DNA from: Nocardia elegans NBRC 108235
Lineage (GTDB): Bacteria; Actinomycetota; Actinomycetes; Mycobacteriales; Mycobacteriaceae
Reading direction: 5' to 3'
NCBI RefSeq assembly: GCF_001612845.1
Contig: NZ_BDBF01000001.1
Coordinates: 248,001-312,000 of the forward strand
DNA length: 64,000 bases
Shown: positions 51,799 through 60,149 of the stretch, in pieces
Layout: the number at the start of each line of letters is the position of its first letter
Numbering within the stretch: the first letter of the stretch is position 1
Notes under the pieces: model-generated
The model's database searches: none
Told to the model about the DNA's origin: nothing
The model's input: the letters and a program-made list of their open reading frames with translations, nothing else
Program-made: the position numbers and the translations under genes

Positions 51799-53283
51799 AT
51801 GAATCAAGCTACCGCCGTGACTCTTTCGTGGATCCTCGCCGCCATTCTGATACTGACGATCGCGGGAGCTCTGTACGCCGCGTATTACGCGTCGCAGCAG
51901 CGCGCCCGTGCCCGCAGTGCCGAGGCGGAATTGCGCGCCCACGAGGACGAGCTCGAACATTTCACGAGCACCACAATGGGTTTGGTGGCCGACTCGGTGC
52001 GCCGCGCCGAATCGACGGTCGAATTGCCCGCCATCGACCGCGGCGGTTCTCGCTTCGCCCAGCTGCTGCAGCGGCTGACCGAGCGTTACGCCGACGACCT
52101 GCACCGAGTGGCCGCCGAAACCCATGAGCGCACCAGCCACGAGCTGGAATACGAGAAGCAGCAGGCGATCTCCGCCACCGAGGCCAGCATCCGCGAACAG
52201 GTCGAGAACGCGTCCCGCGAGGCGACCAGCGCCGCGGTCCGCGCGTTCGGCACCTCCGTGGTCAGCCTGGGCGCCGACGTCGGCCAGGTGGTGAGCGCCG
52301 CACTGCGCCAGCACCGCGGGGACGACGTCTACGAGACGCTGATCCGCATCGACCACAGCGTCCAGCAGATGATCCGCCAGGCGCAGTCGTACGTGATCGT
52401 CTGTGGCGGTCTGCCCGGCCGCCGCTGGCCGCAGCAGTCGCTGACCGACATCGTCGGCGGCGCCATCGGCCGCGTCCGCGACTTCACCCGGATCCGGCCG
52501 CAGCAGCTCGACCGGGTGATCATCAGCCGTGCGGTCGAACCGCTCGTGCACACGATGGCAACCCTGCTGGACAACGCGCTGCGTTACTCGCCACCCACCT
52601 CCTTCGTGGACGTCACCTTCCAGGAAGGCCACCACGGCCTGACGGTGATCATCGACGACGCCGGCGTGCGGATGAACCCCGAACAGATGGAAGAGGCCCG
52701 CCAGGTCCTCGCCGGCGAGCGCACCGTCGACATCCACCAACTGGGCCCGACCCCGCGGGTGGGTTTCCCCGGCATCGCCGCGCTGGCCCGCCGCTACGGC
52801 TTCACCGTGTACATCGACGGACCCAATATCTACGGTGGTATGCGCGCGATGGTCTACGTACCCGAGGGACTGCTGGCCGCGCGGCCCGACAACCTCGAAA
52901 GCGTGACGGCCCCACCGATTTCCACACCGATCGAGGTCGCCGCGGCACCCGCCGCGGTCGGGAGCGCGCATGCCGCCCCCGCCCCGGTGACCCTCTCCGC
53001 GGCACCGGCCGCCCCGGTCGCCCAGGCAGAACCGCTGCCGGCGGCGGACCCGACACCGACCGGTCAGTCGTCCACGGTGCACGAGATCACGCCGGGCGGG
53101 CTGCCGCGCCGGCGGCGGCGCAGCGTGGCGTTGCCCGCCTCCGCCCGCGGGCCCCGCACCGATACCGGACAGCCGCATACCGATACGGGCCTGCCCCGGG
53201 TCGACATCGCCGAAGCCTGGCAGACCGGTTCCACCAGCGGACGTGCAGCCGCACATGACAACTCCGAAGGGATGACATCCTGA
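51799..53283 (+). CDS. cvnA: Conservon sensor-kinase-like ATPase (CvnA)
   Basis: A 494-residue membrane protein. One N-terminal helix (LSWILAAILILTIAGALYAA, about 9-28), a charged coiled region (about 35-150), a degenerate dimerisation region, and a HATPase_c domain (about 245-360, LLDNALRYSPP, VIIDDAGVRMNPEQM, GFPGIAALARRYG) follow. A Pro/Ala-rich tail ends it. No HisKA histidine is evident, as usual for CvnA. In Streptomyces, CvnA-D form a membrane complex like a eukaryotic G-protein-coupled system. Its stop overlaps the cvnB start. Confidence 0.93.
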   Translation: MNQATAVTLSWILAAILILTIAGALYAAYYASQQRARARSAEAELRAHEDELEHFTSTTMGLVADSVRRAESTVELPAIDRGGSRFAQLLQRLTERYADDLHRVAAETHERTSHELEYEKQQAISATEASIREQVENASREATSAAVRAFGTSVVSLGADVGQVVSAALRQHRGDDVYETLIRIDHSVQQMIRQAQSYVIVCGGLPGRRWPQQSLTDIVGGAIGRVRDFTRIRPQQLDRVIISRAVEPLVHTMATLLDNALRYSPPTSFVDVTFQEGHHGLTVIIDDAGVRMNPEQMEEARQVLAGERTVDIHQLGPTPRVGFPGIAALARRYGFTVYIDGPNIYGGMRAMVYVPEGLLAARPDNLESVTAPPISTPIEVAAAPAAVGSAHAAPAPVTLSAAPAAPVAQAEPLPAADPTPTGQSSTVHEITPGGLPRRRRRSVALPASARGPRTDTGQPHTDTGLPRVDIAEAWQTGSTSGRAAAHDNSEGMTS

Positions 53284-53711
53284 TGGCCACACCCGGCACC
53301 ACTGTGACCGACGGCGATAACAAGCTGTCGTGGATGCTCGAGGATCTGACCGTTCCCGGCGTCCGATTCGCCGTACTACTGTCCGAAGACGGCCTGCGCA
53401 TCGCCCACGTCGGCGCCATCTCCCTCGACGACGCCGAGCGCTTCGCCGCCGCGGCCTCCGGCCTCAGATCCCTGGGTAAGGCCCTCAGCGAATTCTGCGG
53501 CGGAGCGAACACGGTGCGGCAGAACATGACCGAGTACGACGAGGGCATGATCTTCATCACCGCGGCCGGTGAGGGCGCCCTGATCGGCGTCTCGACCATG
53601 TCCGATGTGGACGTCAGCATGGTCGCTCACCGGATGAACGAACTCGCCGTGAGAGTCGGCCGCGAACTCGGCAGCCTGCCCCGCCACAGGCCCGGTAGCG
53701 ATCGGGCATGA
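53283..53711 (+). CDS. cvnB: Conservon roadblock/LC7 protein (CvnB)
   Basis: A 142-residue roadblock/LC7 domain (LSWMLEDLTVPGVRFAVLLS, EDGLRIAHVGAI, AEGALIGVS, MVAHRMNELAVRVG). These small alpha/beta proteins regulate GTPases such as MglA. Here the likely target is CvnD. TGATG overlap with cvnA and ATGA overlap with cvnC show a tightly coupled operon. No membrane segment is present. Confidence 0.95.
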   Translation: MATPGTTVTDGDNKLSWMLEDLTVPGVRFAVLLSEDGLRIAHVGAISLDDAERFAAAASGLRSLGKALSEFCGGANTVRQNMTEYDEGMIFITAAGEGALIGVSTMSDVDVSMVAHRMNELAVRVGRELGSLPRHRPGSDRA

Positions 53712-54058
53712 GCAAGCACCGGCGCGATCCCGACCTGGTCCGTGCCTACGTACGCACGGGCGGACGTACCCGTGCGACTCGCTCGGTCGACCTGGTGACA
53801 CTGGTTGTGGCAGCACAGGATCCGACGCCCGGTGCCAGTCCGGACGCGCGCCGGGTTTTGAACGTCTGCAGTCGGCACGCTGCACTGTCGCTCGCCGAGG
53901 TGGCCGCATATCTCGACCTGCCGCCCTCGGTAGTGAAGATCGTGGTATCGGACCTGCTCGACAGCGGCCATCTGGTCAACCCGACCCCGGCGGATCATGT
54001 GCCGGAGGTCGCCCTGCTCGAGGAGGTACTGAATGGGCTCCGCGCTCTCGCCGTCTGA
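53708..54058 (+). CDS. cvnC: Conservon DUF742 protein (CvnC)
   Basis: A 116-residue DUF742 protein. RDPDLVRAYVRTGGRTRATR near the start, SVDLVTLV and RHAALSLAEVAAYLDLPPSV with VVSDLLDSGHL near the end are the family blocks. The latter look like a winged-helix fold, although DNA binding is not shown. It lies between CvnB and CvnD and shares 4 and 26 bases with them. Its role in the complex is unknown. Confidence 0.95.
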   Translation: MSKHRRDPDLVRAYVRTGGRTRATRSVDLVTLVVAAQDPTPGASPDARRVLNVCSRHAALSLAEVAAYLDLPPSVVKIVVSDLLDSGHLVNPTPADHVPEVALLEEVLNGLRALAV

Positions 54059-54680
54059 GCGCCCGACCGCCCTGTCCGAACGACCCGCCGCTGTGACCGA
54101 TCGTACGGTCGACTATGTACCGGAAACGGTCACGCGGTCGGTGAAGCTGTTGGTAGCAGGTAATTTCGGCGTCGGTAAGACCACGTTCGTCAGCAGCGTG
54201 TCGGAGATCCGTCCGCTACGCACCGAGGAGACCATCACCGAGGCCAGCGTCGGGATCGACGATATGGCCGGTCTCCCGGGCAAGCAGACCACCACGGTGG
54301 CCATGGATTTCGGGCGCATCACGCTCAATCCGCAACTGGCGCTGTATCTGTTCGGTACGCCGGGGCAGCGCCGGTTCCTGCCGTTGTGGGAGGAGCTGGC
54401 CAACGGCGCGCTCGGTGCGCTGGTACTGGTCGACACCCGCCGCATCGACAAGGCCGACGAGGTGCTCTCCATCCTCGAGGAACGCGGCGTGCCGTATTCC
54501 GTGGCGATCAACGAATTCGACGGTGCGCATCGCTTCCCGCTCAGCGAGATTCGCGATGCGCTGGACCTGGAACCGGGCACCCCGCTGACCGCGTTGGACG
54601 CCCGCGACCGCGGCACCTGCCTGCGATCGCTGATCACGCTGGTGGAATTCCTGTTCCACCGGATCGAACCGCGTCCCTGA
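54033..54680 (+). CDS. cvnD: Conservon GTPase (CvnD)
   Basis: A 215-residue small GTPase. G1 is GNFGVGKTT (near 45-53), a Thr-rich switch follows (TEASVGIDDM), G3 is replaced by LFGTPGQRRFLPLW (DTPG is GTPG), and G4 is NEFD. This is the CvnD/ARF-like family. It should bind GTP and act on unknown targets. The start lies 26 bases inside cvnC. A hairpin terminator follows the stop. Confidence 0.95.
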   Translation: MGSALSPSERPTALSERPAAVTDRTVDYVPETVTRSVKLLVAGNFGVGKTTFVSSVSEIRPLRTEETITEASVGIDDMAGLPGKQTTTVAMDFGRITLNPQLALYLFGTPGQRRFLPLWEELANGALGALVLVDTRRIDKADEVLSILEERGVPYSVAINEFDGAHRFPLSEIRDALDLEPGTPLTALDARDRGTCLRSLITLVEFLFHRIEPRP

Positions 54681-54695
54681 CCGTTTCACCACGAG

Positions 54696-54735
54696 CAACG
54701 CCGTACCGGCCTCCGGTGCGGCGTTGTTTCGTTTT
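54696..54735 (+). terminator. Intrinsic terminator after the conservon
   Basis: CAACGCCGTACCGG (54696-54709) pairs with CCGGTGCGGCGTTG (54713-54726) with one G-U pair and a 3-base loop, followed by TTTCGTTTT. It lies 16 bases after the cvnD stop and has the classic stem plus T-rich tail. Confidence 0.88.
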
Positions 54736-54750
54736 CAGGGGGTTCCGTTT

Positions 54751-55608
54751 TCAGGAGCTGTGCAGGGCGGCCAGCAGGGTGACCAGGATGGGTGAGCGCC
54801 GGATATCGCTGCGAAGTACGGCCGACACCGGAATGCGCAGCGGCCGGCCGGCGAGTTCCAGGGTGGCGATCCCTTCGGTGGCGCTGTCGGCGTAGAGGAT
54901 CGTCCAGGCGTCCGGCCGATTGATCAACTCCATCGTCGCGGTGTGGTCCGGCGGGATCGGCGGGCCGTAGCTCGGGCGGGTCGGCAGTTCGGCGAACGCG
55001 TGCCGGACGACGTTGTGCAGAAGCACCTGTTCCGTCTCCGGGGGCAGCAGCAGCGGATATTTCCCCAATTCGGCCAATGTCACATCACCGCGGCCGGCCA
55101 GCGGGTGGGCGGTCGATGCGGCGATGACCAGGTCCTCCACCCACAGTTGTTCGACCGTCAGACCGGGCTGTTCGACACTGCCGCGGATGAGAGCAAGATC
55201 ACAGTCACCGTCGGCGACCGCGGCGATGCGCTGCCGGAAAGGCTTGATGACGAACTCGATTTCGGCACCCGGATGCGCTTCGCGTGCTCCGGCTATCGCG
55301 GATAGCGATCTTGTTGCGAAAGACATATTCGCTGCCAGGCGAATTCGTGGCCCGGAGTCGCGAACAGCTGCGCGAATAGCGGATTCGAGGCTCAGCATTT
55401 GTTTCGCAAGGGGAAGTAGCCGAACGGTTGCCTCAGTCGGCACAACGGAGCGCGTCGAGCGTTCGAAGAGCTGCACACCAAGATCATGTTCGAGTCGCGC
55501 GATTTGATGACTGATAGCCGATTGCGATATGAAGCAGCGCACAGCGGCGCGACTGAAGCTCAACTCCTCGCACACCGCGACGAAGTAGGTGAGTTGACGA
55601 AGTTCCAT
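54751..55608 (-). CDS. LysR-family transcriptional regulator
   Basis: A 285-residue LysR protein. The helix-turn-helix LSFSRAAVRCFISQSAISHQ is at about 16-35, with the QLFERSTRSVVPTEA wing and a periplasmic-binding-like effector domain (about 90-285). ATG 55608 has GGAG 6 bases upstream; ATG 55620 is 4 codons earlier. It is divergent from the NDH-2 gene and probably controls it through the palindrome at 55618. The effector is unknown. Confidence 0.92.
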   Translation of the reverse strand: MELRQLTYFVAVCEELSFSRAAVRCFISQSAISHQIARLEHDLGVQLFERSTRSVVPTEATVRLLPLAKQMLSLESAIRAAVRDSGPRIRLAANMSFATRSLSAIAGAREAHPGAEIEFVIKPFRQRIAAVADGDCDLALIRGSVEQPGLTVEQLWVEDLVIAASTAHPLAGRGDVTLAELGKYPLLLPPETEQVLLHNVVRHAFAELPTRPSYGPPIPPDHTATMELINRPDAWTILYADSATEGIATLELAGRPLRIPVSAVLRSDIRRSPILVTLLAALHSS

Positions 55609-55617
55609 CAAGATCTC

Positions 55618-55629
55618 CATTCATGAATG
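55618..55629. promoter_or_regulatory. 12-bp palindrome between lysR and the NDH-2 gene
   Basis: CATTCATGAATG is a perfect palindrome 10 bases from the lysR start and 91 bases from the NDH-2 start. LysR proteins often bind such sites near their own gene. It covers an alternative upstream ATG of lysR. Confidence 0.45.
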
Positions 55630-55719
55630 ATCTAGATAAGAGTCATCAATATTATGCGCCCTGACCCCCGAAACATCCAGGGCATGAATCGCGTTTACTC
55701 ATGACAGAAGGAGGCTGTC

Positions 55720-57015
55720 ATGCAAGACGTGGATGCGGGAATCGAAACCACCGATGTGGTCATCGTGGGTTCGGGGTTCGGCGGGCTCGCCGCCGCGAAG
55801 CAGCTCAGCAAATCGGGGATCGACTACGTTCTCATCTCGGCGACGCCGGAACATCTGTTCCAGCCGCTGCTCTATCAGGTAGCGACGGGTGTGCTCCCGT
55901 CCACCGACATCGCCCCACCGATCGCGCAGATCCTGCGCCGGCACAAGGGCGCGGATGTGCGGCTGGGCAAGGTCGTCGATATCGACGCCGCTGCCGCCGT
56001 CCTCACCTACGAAGCCGAGCAGGGGCCACGCAAGATTCGCTACGGCTCGCTGATCGCGGCCACCGGGGCCACCCAATCGTATTTCGGCCGCGACGATTTC
56101 GCGGAGAAGACGTTCTCGCTCAAGACCATCGACGATGCCAAACTGCTGCGAGCGCAGATCGAGCGCGTATTCGCCGAGGCGGCGAAGGCCGATCCGGAAA
56201 CCCGGGAACGGCTGCTGAGTTTTGTGGTCGTCGGCGCGGGCCCGACCGGCGTCGAGGTCGCCGGTCAGCTCAAGGAGCTCGCGAAACGCCACTATCACCA
56301 GGAGATTTCGGTGACCCTGGTGGAGGGTGCGGGCGCGGTGCTGCCGCCGTTCGGTGGCAGCCTGTCGGAGTATGCGCGCAAGTCGTTGAGCCGCAACGGC
56401 GTCGAGGTGCTGCTCGACACCTTCGTCACCGATATCGAAGCCGGCAAGGTGACCGTCAAGACCAAGGACGGTGTCGAGCGCGGTATCGGCGCCGAGACCG
56501 TGGTGTGGTCGGCGGGTGTGGCGGCCGGCGGATTCGCCACGCTGCTGGCCGAGGCCACCGGCTGCGAAACCGACCGTGCCGGAAGGCTTCTCATCAACCC
56601 GGACTGCACGGTGGGCGGACACGCCGATATCTACGCCATCGGCGATATGACCTCGCTGAACGGCTATCCCGGCCAGTCGCCGACGGCCATGCAGGAGGGT
56701 CGCCACGTCGCCGACATCATCCGCCGCAAGAAGCAGCCCGGCACCCCGTTCGTGTACTGGGACAAGGGTTCGATGGCGGTGATCAGCCGGTTCAGCGCGG
56801 TCACCAAACTCAACGACCGCGTGAAGTTCACCGGCACCATCGCCTGGGCCACCTGGCTCGCCGTCCACCTGTTCTATCTGGTCGGCTTCCGTAACCGCTT
56901 CGTGGCGGTCCTGTCCTGGCTGGTGGCGTTCATCGGCACCGGCCGCCCGGGCTTCGACGAGAGCGACAAGCCGCAGCAGGCGGCGCCGGTTCCCGAGAAT
57001 CGACGAGCGGCGTAG
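55720..57015 (+). CDS. Type II NADH dehydrogenase-like flavoprotein (NDH-2)
   Basis: A 431-residue NDH-2 protein. The FAD motif is GSGFGG near 17-22 and the NADH motif VVGAGPTGVE near 170-179; FQPLLYQVATG and SPTAMQEGRHVA are typical of the family. C-terminal hydrophobic segments (AWATWLAVHLFYLVGFRNRF and RFVAVLSWLVAFI) attach it to the membrane. It transfers electrons from NADH to menaquinone without proton pumping. GAAGGAGG lies 7 bases before the ATG. It is divergent from lysR and ends before a strong hairpin. Confidence 0.93.
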   Translation: MQDVDAGIETTDVVIVGSGFGGLAAAKQLSKSGIDYVLISATPEHLFQPLLYQVATGVLPSTDIAPPIAQILRRHKGADVRLGKVVDIDAAAAVLTYEAEQGPRKIRYGSLIAATGATQSYFGRDDFAEKTFSLKTIDDAKLLRAQIERVFAEAAKADPETRERLLSFVVVGAGPTGVEVAGQLKELAKRHYHQEISVTLVEGAGAVLPPFGGSLSEYARKSLSRNGVEVLLDTFVTDIEAGKVTVKTKDGVERGIGAETVVWSAGVAAGGFATLLAEATGCETDRAGRLLINPDCTVGGHADIYAIGDMTSLNGYPGQSPTAMQEGRHVADIIRRKKQPGTPFVYWDKGSMAVISRFSAVTKLNDRVKFTGTIAWATWLAVHLFYLVGFRNRFVAVLSWLVAFIGTGRPGFDESDKPQQAAPVPENRRAA

Positions 57016-57037
57016 CGTCACCCGACCGAATCCCCCC

Positions 57038-57068
57038 TTCCGGCCCGCGACAACGATGCGGGCCGGAA
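57038..57068. terminator. Hairpin terminator between convergent NDH-2 and SDR genes
   Basis: TTCCGGCCCGC (57038-57048) and GCGGGCCGGAA (57058-57068) form an 11-base perfect stem with a 9-base loop. It sits between the stop at 57015 and the SDR stop at 57085, serving both directions. Confidence 0.82.
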
Positions 57069-57084
57069 TGCGTGGCCCCTGGGT

Positions 57085-57789
57085 TCAGGCCGCTCGCTCG
57101 ACGGCGGTGTCGATGGTGGCCATGGCGAACAGATCCTCGGCAAGAGCATCGGGATGGACGCGCCGCACGTCGTTCGGTTCCACCGAGGCGAAATGGCCGG
57201 AATCGAACAACTGTTGCGCCGCACTGTTTTCGATGAGGCGGGTGATGAGCAGAGCGCCCACCCGCACGCCGCTCGGTCGGACCTGCTGGTCGATCGCGTA
57301 CAGGTAATTGAGCAAGGCCGACTGCGGCACGCTCGAACTGGCCAGCGCCGCTTGCGGTTCGCGCACCGCTCCGCCTTGGGCGATGAGGACGGCGCCCGAG
57401 CCGCGGGCCGTCATCGCCGGCAGTAGCGTGTGCATGATTCGTACCGGCGTGGTCAGGTTGATCGGTAACCAACTGCGTAGGGTGTCCGCGTCCAGCGACA
57501 AGGCATCGACGGGTAGCCGGCTCACATCACCCGGGCTGTAGACCACCACGTCCGGAAGTCCGTGCGTCGTCCGCAATTCGGCGAGCGCGTAGTCGATCCG
57601 GGCGTCGTCGGTGAGGTCTGCGAGCAGCACGTCCACCTCGATCCCCTCGGCCGCGAGCCGCGTCCGCAACCGTTCGAGTGTGTCCGCGTTGCGCGCGATC
57701 AGCGTCACCGAATAGCCCGCGCGGCCGAATCGCAGCGCCGCCGACAATCCGAGGGCGGGACCCGCGCCGAACACTGCCAGATGTGGCAT
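57085..57789 (-). CDS. SDR-like protein lacking the catalytic tyrosine motif
   Basis: A 234-residue Rossmann protein. GAGPALGLSAAL near 7-18 is an SDR-like glycine motif, and ARNADTLERL and VLLADLTD follow. Where a classical SDR has YxxxK, the segment reads SSVPQSALLNYLYAI, so the Tyr-Lys pair is absent. It may be a non-catalytic NAD(P)-sensing protein or use another residue. ATG 57789 follows TGGAGG with 7 bases between. It is divergent from a TetR gene whose operator overlaps the promoter. Confidence 0.82.
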   Translation of the reverse strand: MPHLAVFGAGPALGLSAALRFGRAGYSVTLIARNADTLERLRTRLAAEGIEVDVLLADLTDDARIDYALAELRTTHGLPDVVVYSPGDVSRLPVDALSLDADTLRSWLPINLTTPVRIMHTLLPAMTARGSGAVLIAQGGAVREPQAALASSSVPQSALLNYLYAIDQQVRPSGVRVGALLITRLIENSAAQQLFDSGHFASVEPNDVRRVHPDALAEDLFAMATIDTAVERAA

Positions 57790-57820
57790 GACCGAACCTC
57801 CATAACTCGAGAAGGTGTTC

Positions 57821-57842
57821 AACTTGAGCGCCCACTCAAGTT
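57821..57842. promoter_or_regulatory. TetR operator candidate between the SDR-like and tetR genes
   Basis: AACTTGAG (57821-57828) and CTCAAGTT (57835-57842) are perfect 8-base arms with a 6-base spacer. Further related half-sites (GAGTGGG 57854-57860, CAAGTT 57865-57870) lie towards tetR. The site is in the 95-base divergent promoter. Confidence 0.7.
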
Positions 57843-57884
57843 AAGGCCAAGTCGAGTGGGTTTTCAAGTTGTTAGTGTGAGGTC

Positions 57885-58550
57885 ATGGTCGAGAAGGTGG
57901 CGAGTACCGGGGAAACGGCGGCCGGCGCGCGCCCGCGGCGTCGTGACGCCCGGGACAATCGGGACAAGATCGCCGCGGCGGCCCGGCGGCGGTTCACGGC
58001 CGAGGGCCTCGACGCTTCGCTGAATCAGATCGCACGCGACGCCGGGGTCAGTATCGGCACGCTCTACAACCACTTCCCCACTCGCGAGGCGCTGATCGGC
58101 GACGCGTTACTGGACCTGGTCGTCGAGTCGGGCCGCAGCGCGGAGGAGGCCTTGCGGGCGGCCGACCCGTGGACGGGACTGGTCGACCACCTGACGAAGC
58201 TGGCGCAGTGGCAGGCGAGCGATCGCGGCTTCACCGATATCTGCGTGTATTCGCTGCCCGCCGACAGTCCGATCGAGGTGGCGAAACAGCAGGGGCACAC
58301 CATGTTCCAGCGGTTGGTGACGCGAGCGCAGGAGGCCGGGCAGCTGCGCAGCGACATCACCGAAACCGATCTCGGCCTCCTGCTGTGGTCGGTGGTGCGC
58401 GCGACCGACGGCGTGCGCGAGGTCGCCCCCGAGGCGTGGCGCCGGCATTTGACGGTCCTGCTCGACGGCTTACGCGCCGAGGCCGCCCATCCTCTGCCTG
58501 GACGCGCGCTCGACCCCGAACAGGTCCGCGCGGCAATGACTCTCGGCTGA
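57885..58550 (+). CDS. TetR-family transcriptional repressor
   Basis: A 221-residue regulator. The helix-turn-helix ASLNQIARDAGVSIGTLYNH is at about 43-62. The C-terminal domain (about 85-200) resembles the TetR_C group found with SDR and oxidoreductase partners. It is divergent from the SDR-like gene, and a clean inverted repeat lies between them, so autoregulation is likely. GTGTGAGG precedes the ATG. The ligand is unknown. Confidence 0.92.
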   Translation: MVEKVASTGETAAGARPRRRDARDNRDKIAAAARRRFTAEGLDASLNQIARDAGVSIGTLYNHFPTREALIGDALLDLVVESGRSAEEALRAADPWTGLVDHLTKLAQWQASDRGFTDICVYSLPADSPIEVAKQQGHTMFQRLVTRAQEAGQLRSDITETDLGLLLWSVVRATDGVREVAPEAWRRHLTVLLDGLRAEAAHPLPGRALDPEQVRAAMTLG

Positions 58551-58773
58551 AGGTCCCTACGCCTGAAGCATTCTCGGCCGGCACCTCGGAAGACCCCCGA
58601 ACACAGCAGTCCCCGGTAGTCTCCATCGATACCTGAACCTCAGTCGTCGCTGACGGTTCCGGATATTCGACTGGCTTGCCGGGGGCCTGGCCAGATCCTG
58701 GAAACCATCTCCGTGAGTCGTTCGACGTCTCGTTCGACTCCGTGGTGATTTCCGGTTTTCCGGTGTATTACCT

Positions 58774-58820
58774 AGTTTCCTCCTGATTTTTCTCCAGTCA
58801 AGACTTCAGGAAGGAAAACT
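58774..58820 (-). terminator. Hairpin at the 3' end of the DUF1697 gene
   Basis: AGTTTCCTCCTGA (58774-58786) pairs with TCAGGAAGGAAAACT (58806-58820) with two single-base bulges and a 19-base loop. It overlaps the DUF1697 stop (58819-58821). The surrounding stretch is unusually AT-rich for this genome. The gap 58551-58818 holds nothing else recognisable. Confidence 0.6.
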
Positions 58821-59358
58821 ACAGCTTGGCCAGCACCTTTTGCACCGTGAGCCAGGTGCGGGTGGTGATGTCCTTGCCGTAGACGGTCTCCAGCCACGAC
58901 ATGTGGTTCGGTGTCCCCGCGACGGAGTTGTCGATGACCGCCAGCAGCGCCCGCGCCGGTTCGTCGAAGCGCACGATGCGCACGGCCGACTCCAGGTTGC
59001 CAGGCAGGTCCGGCGGAGCGGACCCGGCTCGATCCTTCACGAAGGTCGCGGTGAGATAGGTGCCGCGCGCATGTGTGAGGCCGGGAAAAGGATCGGAGTC
59101 GACCAGCTTCTGCAGCTCCTCCCGGCTGCGGATGATGGTGCCGCCGCCGATGCCGAGCTCCGCCTGCAACGCCGCCTGGATCTGCGATTCCATTGCGGCG
59201 ATATCGGTTTCGGTGCTGCCGAAGACGATGTTCCCACTCGCCAGCACCGATCCCACCCCCTCGTAGCCGAGGCCCTCGAAGACCGCCCGCAACTTCTCGT
59301 TGCGCATATTGGGGTTGCTGGGCATGATCCCCCGCAACCAGGCCGCATACCGGTTCAT
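58819..59358 (-). CDS. DUF1697 protein
   Basis: A 179-residue DUF1697 protein. Family blocks are YAAWLRGIMPSNPNMRNEKL, VLASGNIVF, FVKDRAGSAPPDL and SWLETVYGKDITTRTWLTVQ. DUF1697 has an unknown role and is scattered through bacteria. ATG 59358 is preferred to 59382 because it gives the usual MNRYAAWLRG head and avoids overlap with the next gene. No functional context is evident beyond the co-directional RibD-like gene 10 bases upstream. Confidence 0.88.
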   Translation of the reverse strand: MNRYAAWLRGIMPSNPNMRNEKLRAVFEGLGYEGVGSVLASGNIVFGSTETDIAAMESQIQAALQAELGIGGGTIIRSREELQKLVDSDPFPGLTHARGTYLTATFVKDRAGSAPPDLPGNLESAVRIVRFDEPARALLAVIDNSVAGTPNHMSWLETVYGKDITTRTWLTVQKVLAKL

Positions 59359-59368
59359 GAGCCGAAGG

Positions 59369-60022
59369 CTACCCGGCGTCACCGACAGGAATGCCGGTTC
59401 GGCCGTCCCGGCGGCCGGGCTGTCCGGCGGACGCCTCCGGCAGGCGTTCGTAGGTCAGGTGGGCAAGACTCGTGCCGACCGCGCGAACCCCGATGAGCCG
59501 CAAGGTGCGCGGCGAGACCGGTGCCGAGCCGTCGGCGCAGGCGAAGAGCCGGCTCCCCGCGCCCATCACCAGCGGGAATACCGCCAGTCGCACCTCGTCG
59601 ACCAGGCCGTGGCCGGTCAGCGCGTGCACCAGTTCGGTACTCGCGTAGACCCGGATCTCGCCGTCGACGAGGTGTCGCAACCTCGCCACCTGCTCGGCGA
59701 GATCGCCCCGCAGCACGGTCGTGTTGTTCCACTGGGGATCCGACAGCGTCGCGGACACAACGTATTTCGGCAGACCGTTCATGCGGTCCGCCGTCGCGCC
59801 GGTGCGCCGCGGATACCGGGCCGCGAAGTATTCGTAACTGCGCCTGCCCAGCAGCAATGCCTGTGCGTCCAGCACATCGTCGTGAATCAGCCGTGCCCAT
59901 TCCGCGCGGTCGTCCGGTGACATCGCCGCACGCCAATCCGCGCCGCTGAAACCCTCCGCACCGGTCGGATCCTGGGTCACTCCGTCGAGCGACACATTCT
60001 CGAAGACGACGATCTTTCCCAT
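59369..60022 (-). CDS. RibD C-terminal domain / dihydrofolate-reductase-like protein
   Basis: A 217-residue protein of the RibD_C/DHFR-like family. The start (MGKIVVFENVSLDGVTQDPT), LLGRRSYEYFAARYP, KYVVSATLSDPQWNNTTVL and LVDEVRLAVFPLVMGAGSRLF are its typical blocks. It binds NADPH, but the substrate of stand-alone members is unknown; it is not the trimethoprim target DHFR. ATG 60022 is the family start. It is divergent from the sigma factor gene, and such pairs are common in Nocardia and Streptomyces, perhaps under that sigma factor. Confidence 0.9.
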   Translation of the reverse strand: MGKIVVFENVSLDGVTQDPTGAEGFSGADWRAAMSPDDRAEWARLIHDDVLDAQALLLGRRSYEYFAARYPRRTGATADRMNGLPKYVVSATLSDPQWNNTTVLRGDLAEQVARLRHLVDGEIRVYASTELVHALTGHGLVDEVRLAVFPLVMGAGSRLFACADGSAPVSPRTLRLIGVRAVGTSLAHLTYERLPEASAGQPGRRDGRTGIPVGDAG

Positions 60023-60149
60023 GGCGGTACTCCTCTTGTCGGTGGCGGGACTGCTACAGAGACAGACACCGCCGCATCGGCCGAAATGGTCGCGTCCGGA
60101 CCGACACATTCACCGTCGCCGCGGTGTCAATATTCGGTGGAGGTGTGTC

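Noticed and set aside
51295..53292. Minus-strand frame of over 600 codons opposite cvnA
   Set aside because: Pure antisense of the HATPase gene; no motif and no ribosome site.
54960..55320. Plus-strand open frames opposite the lysR gene
   Set aside because: They are antisense to a complete LysR protein and have no recognisable domain.
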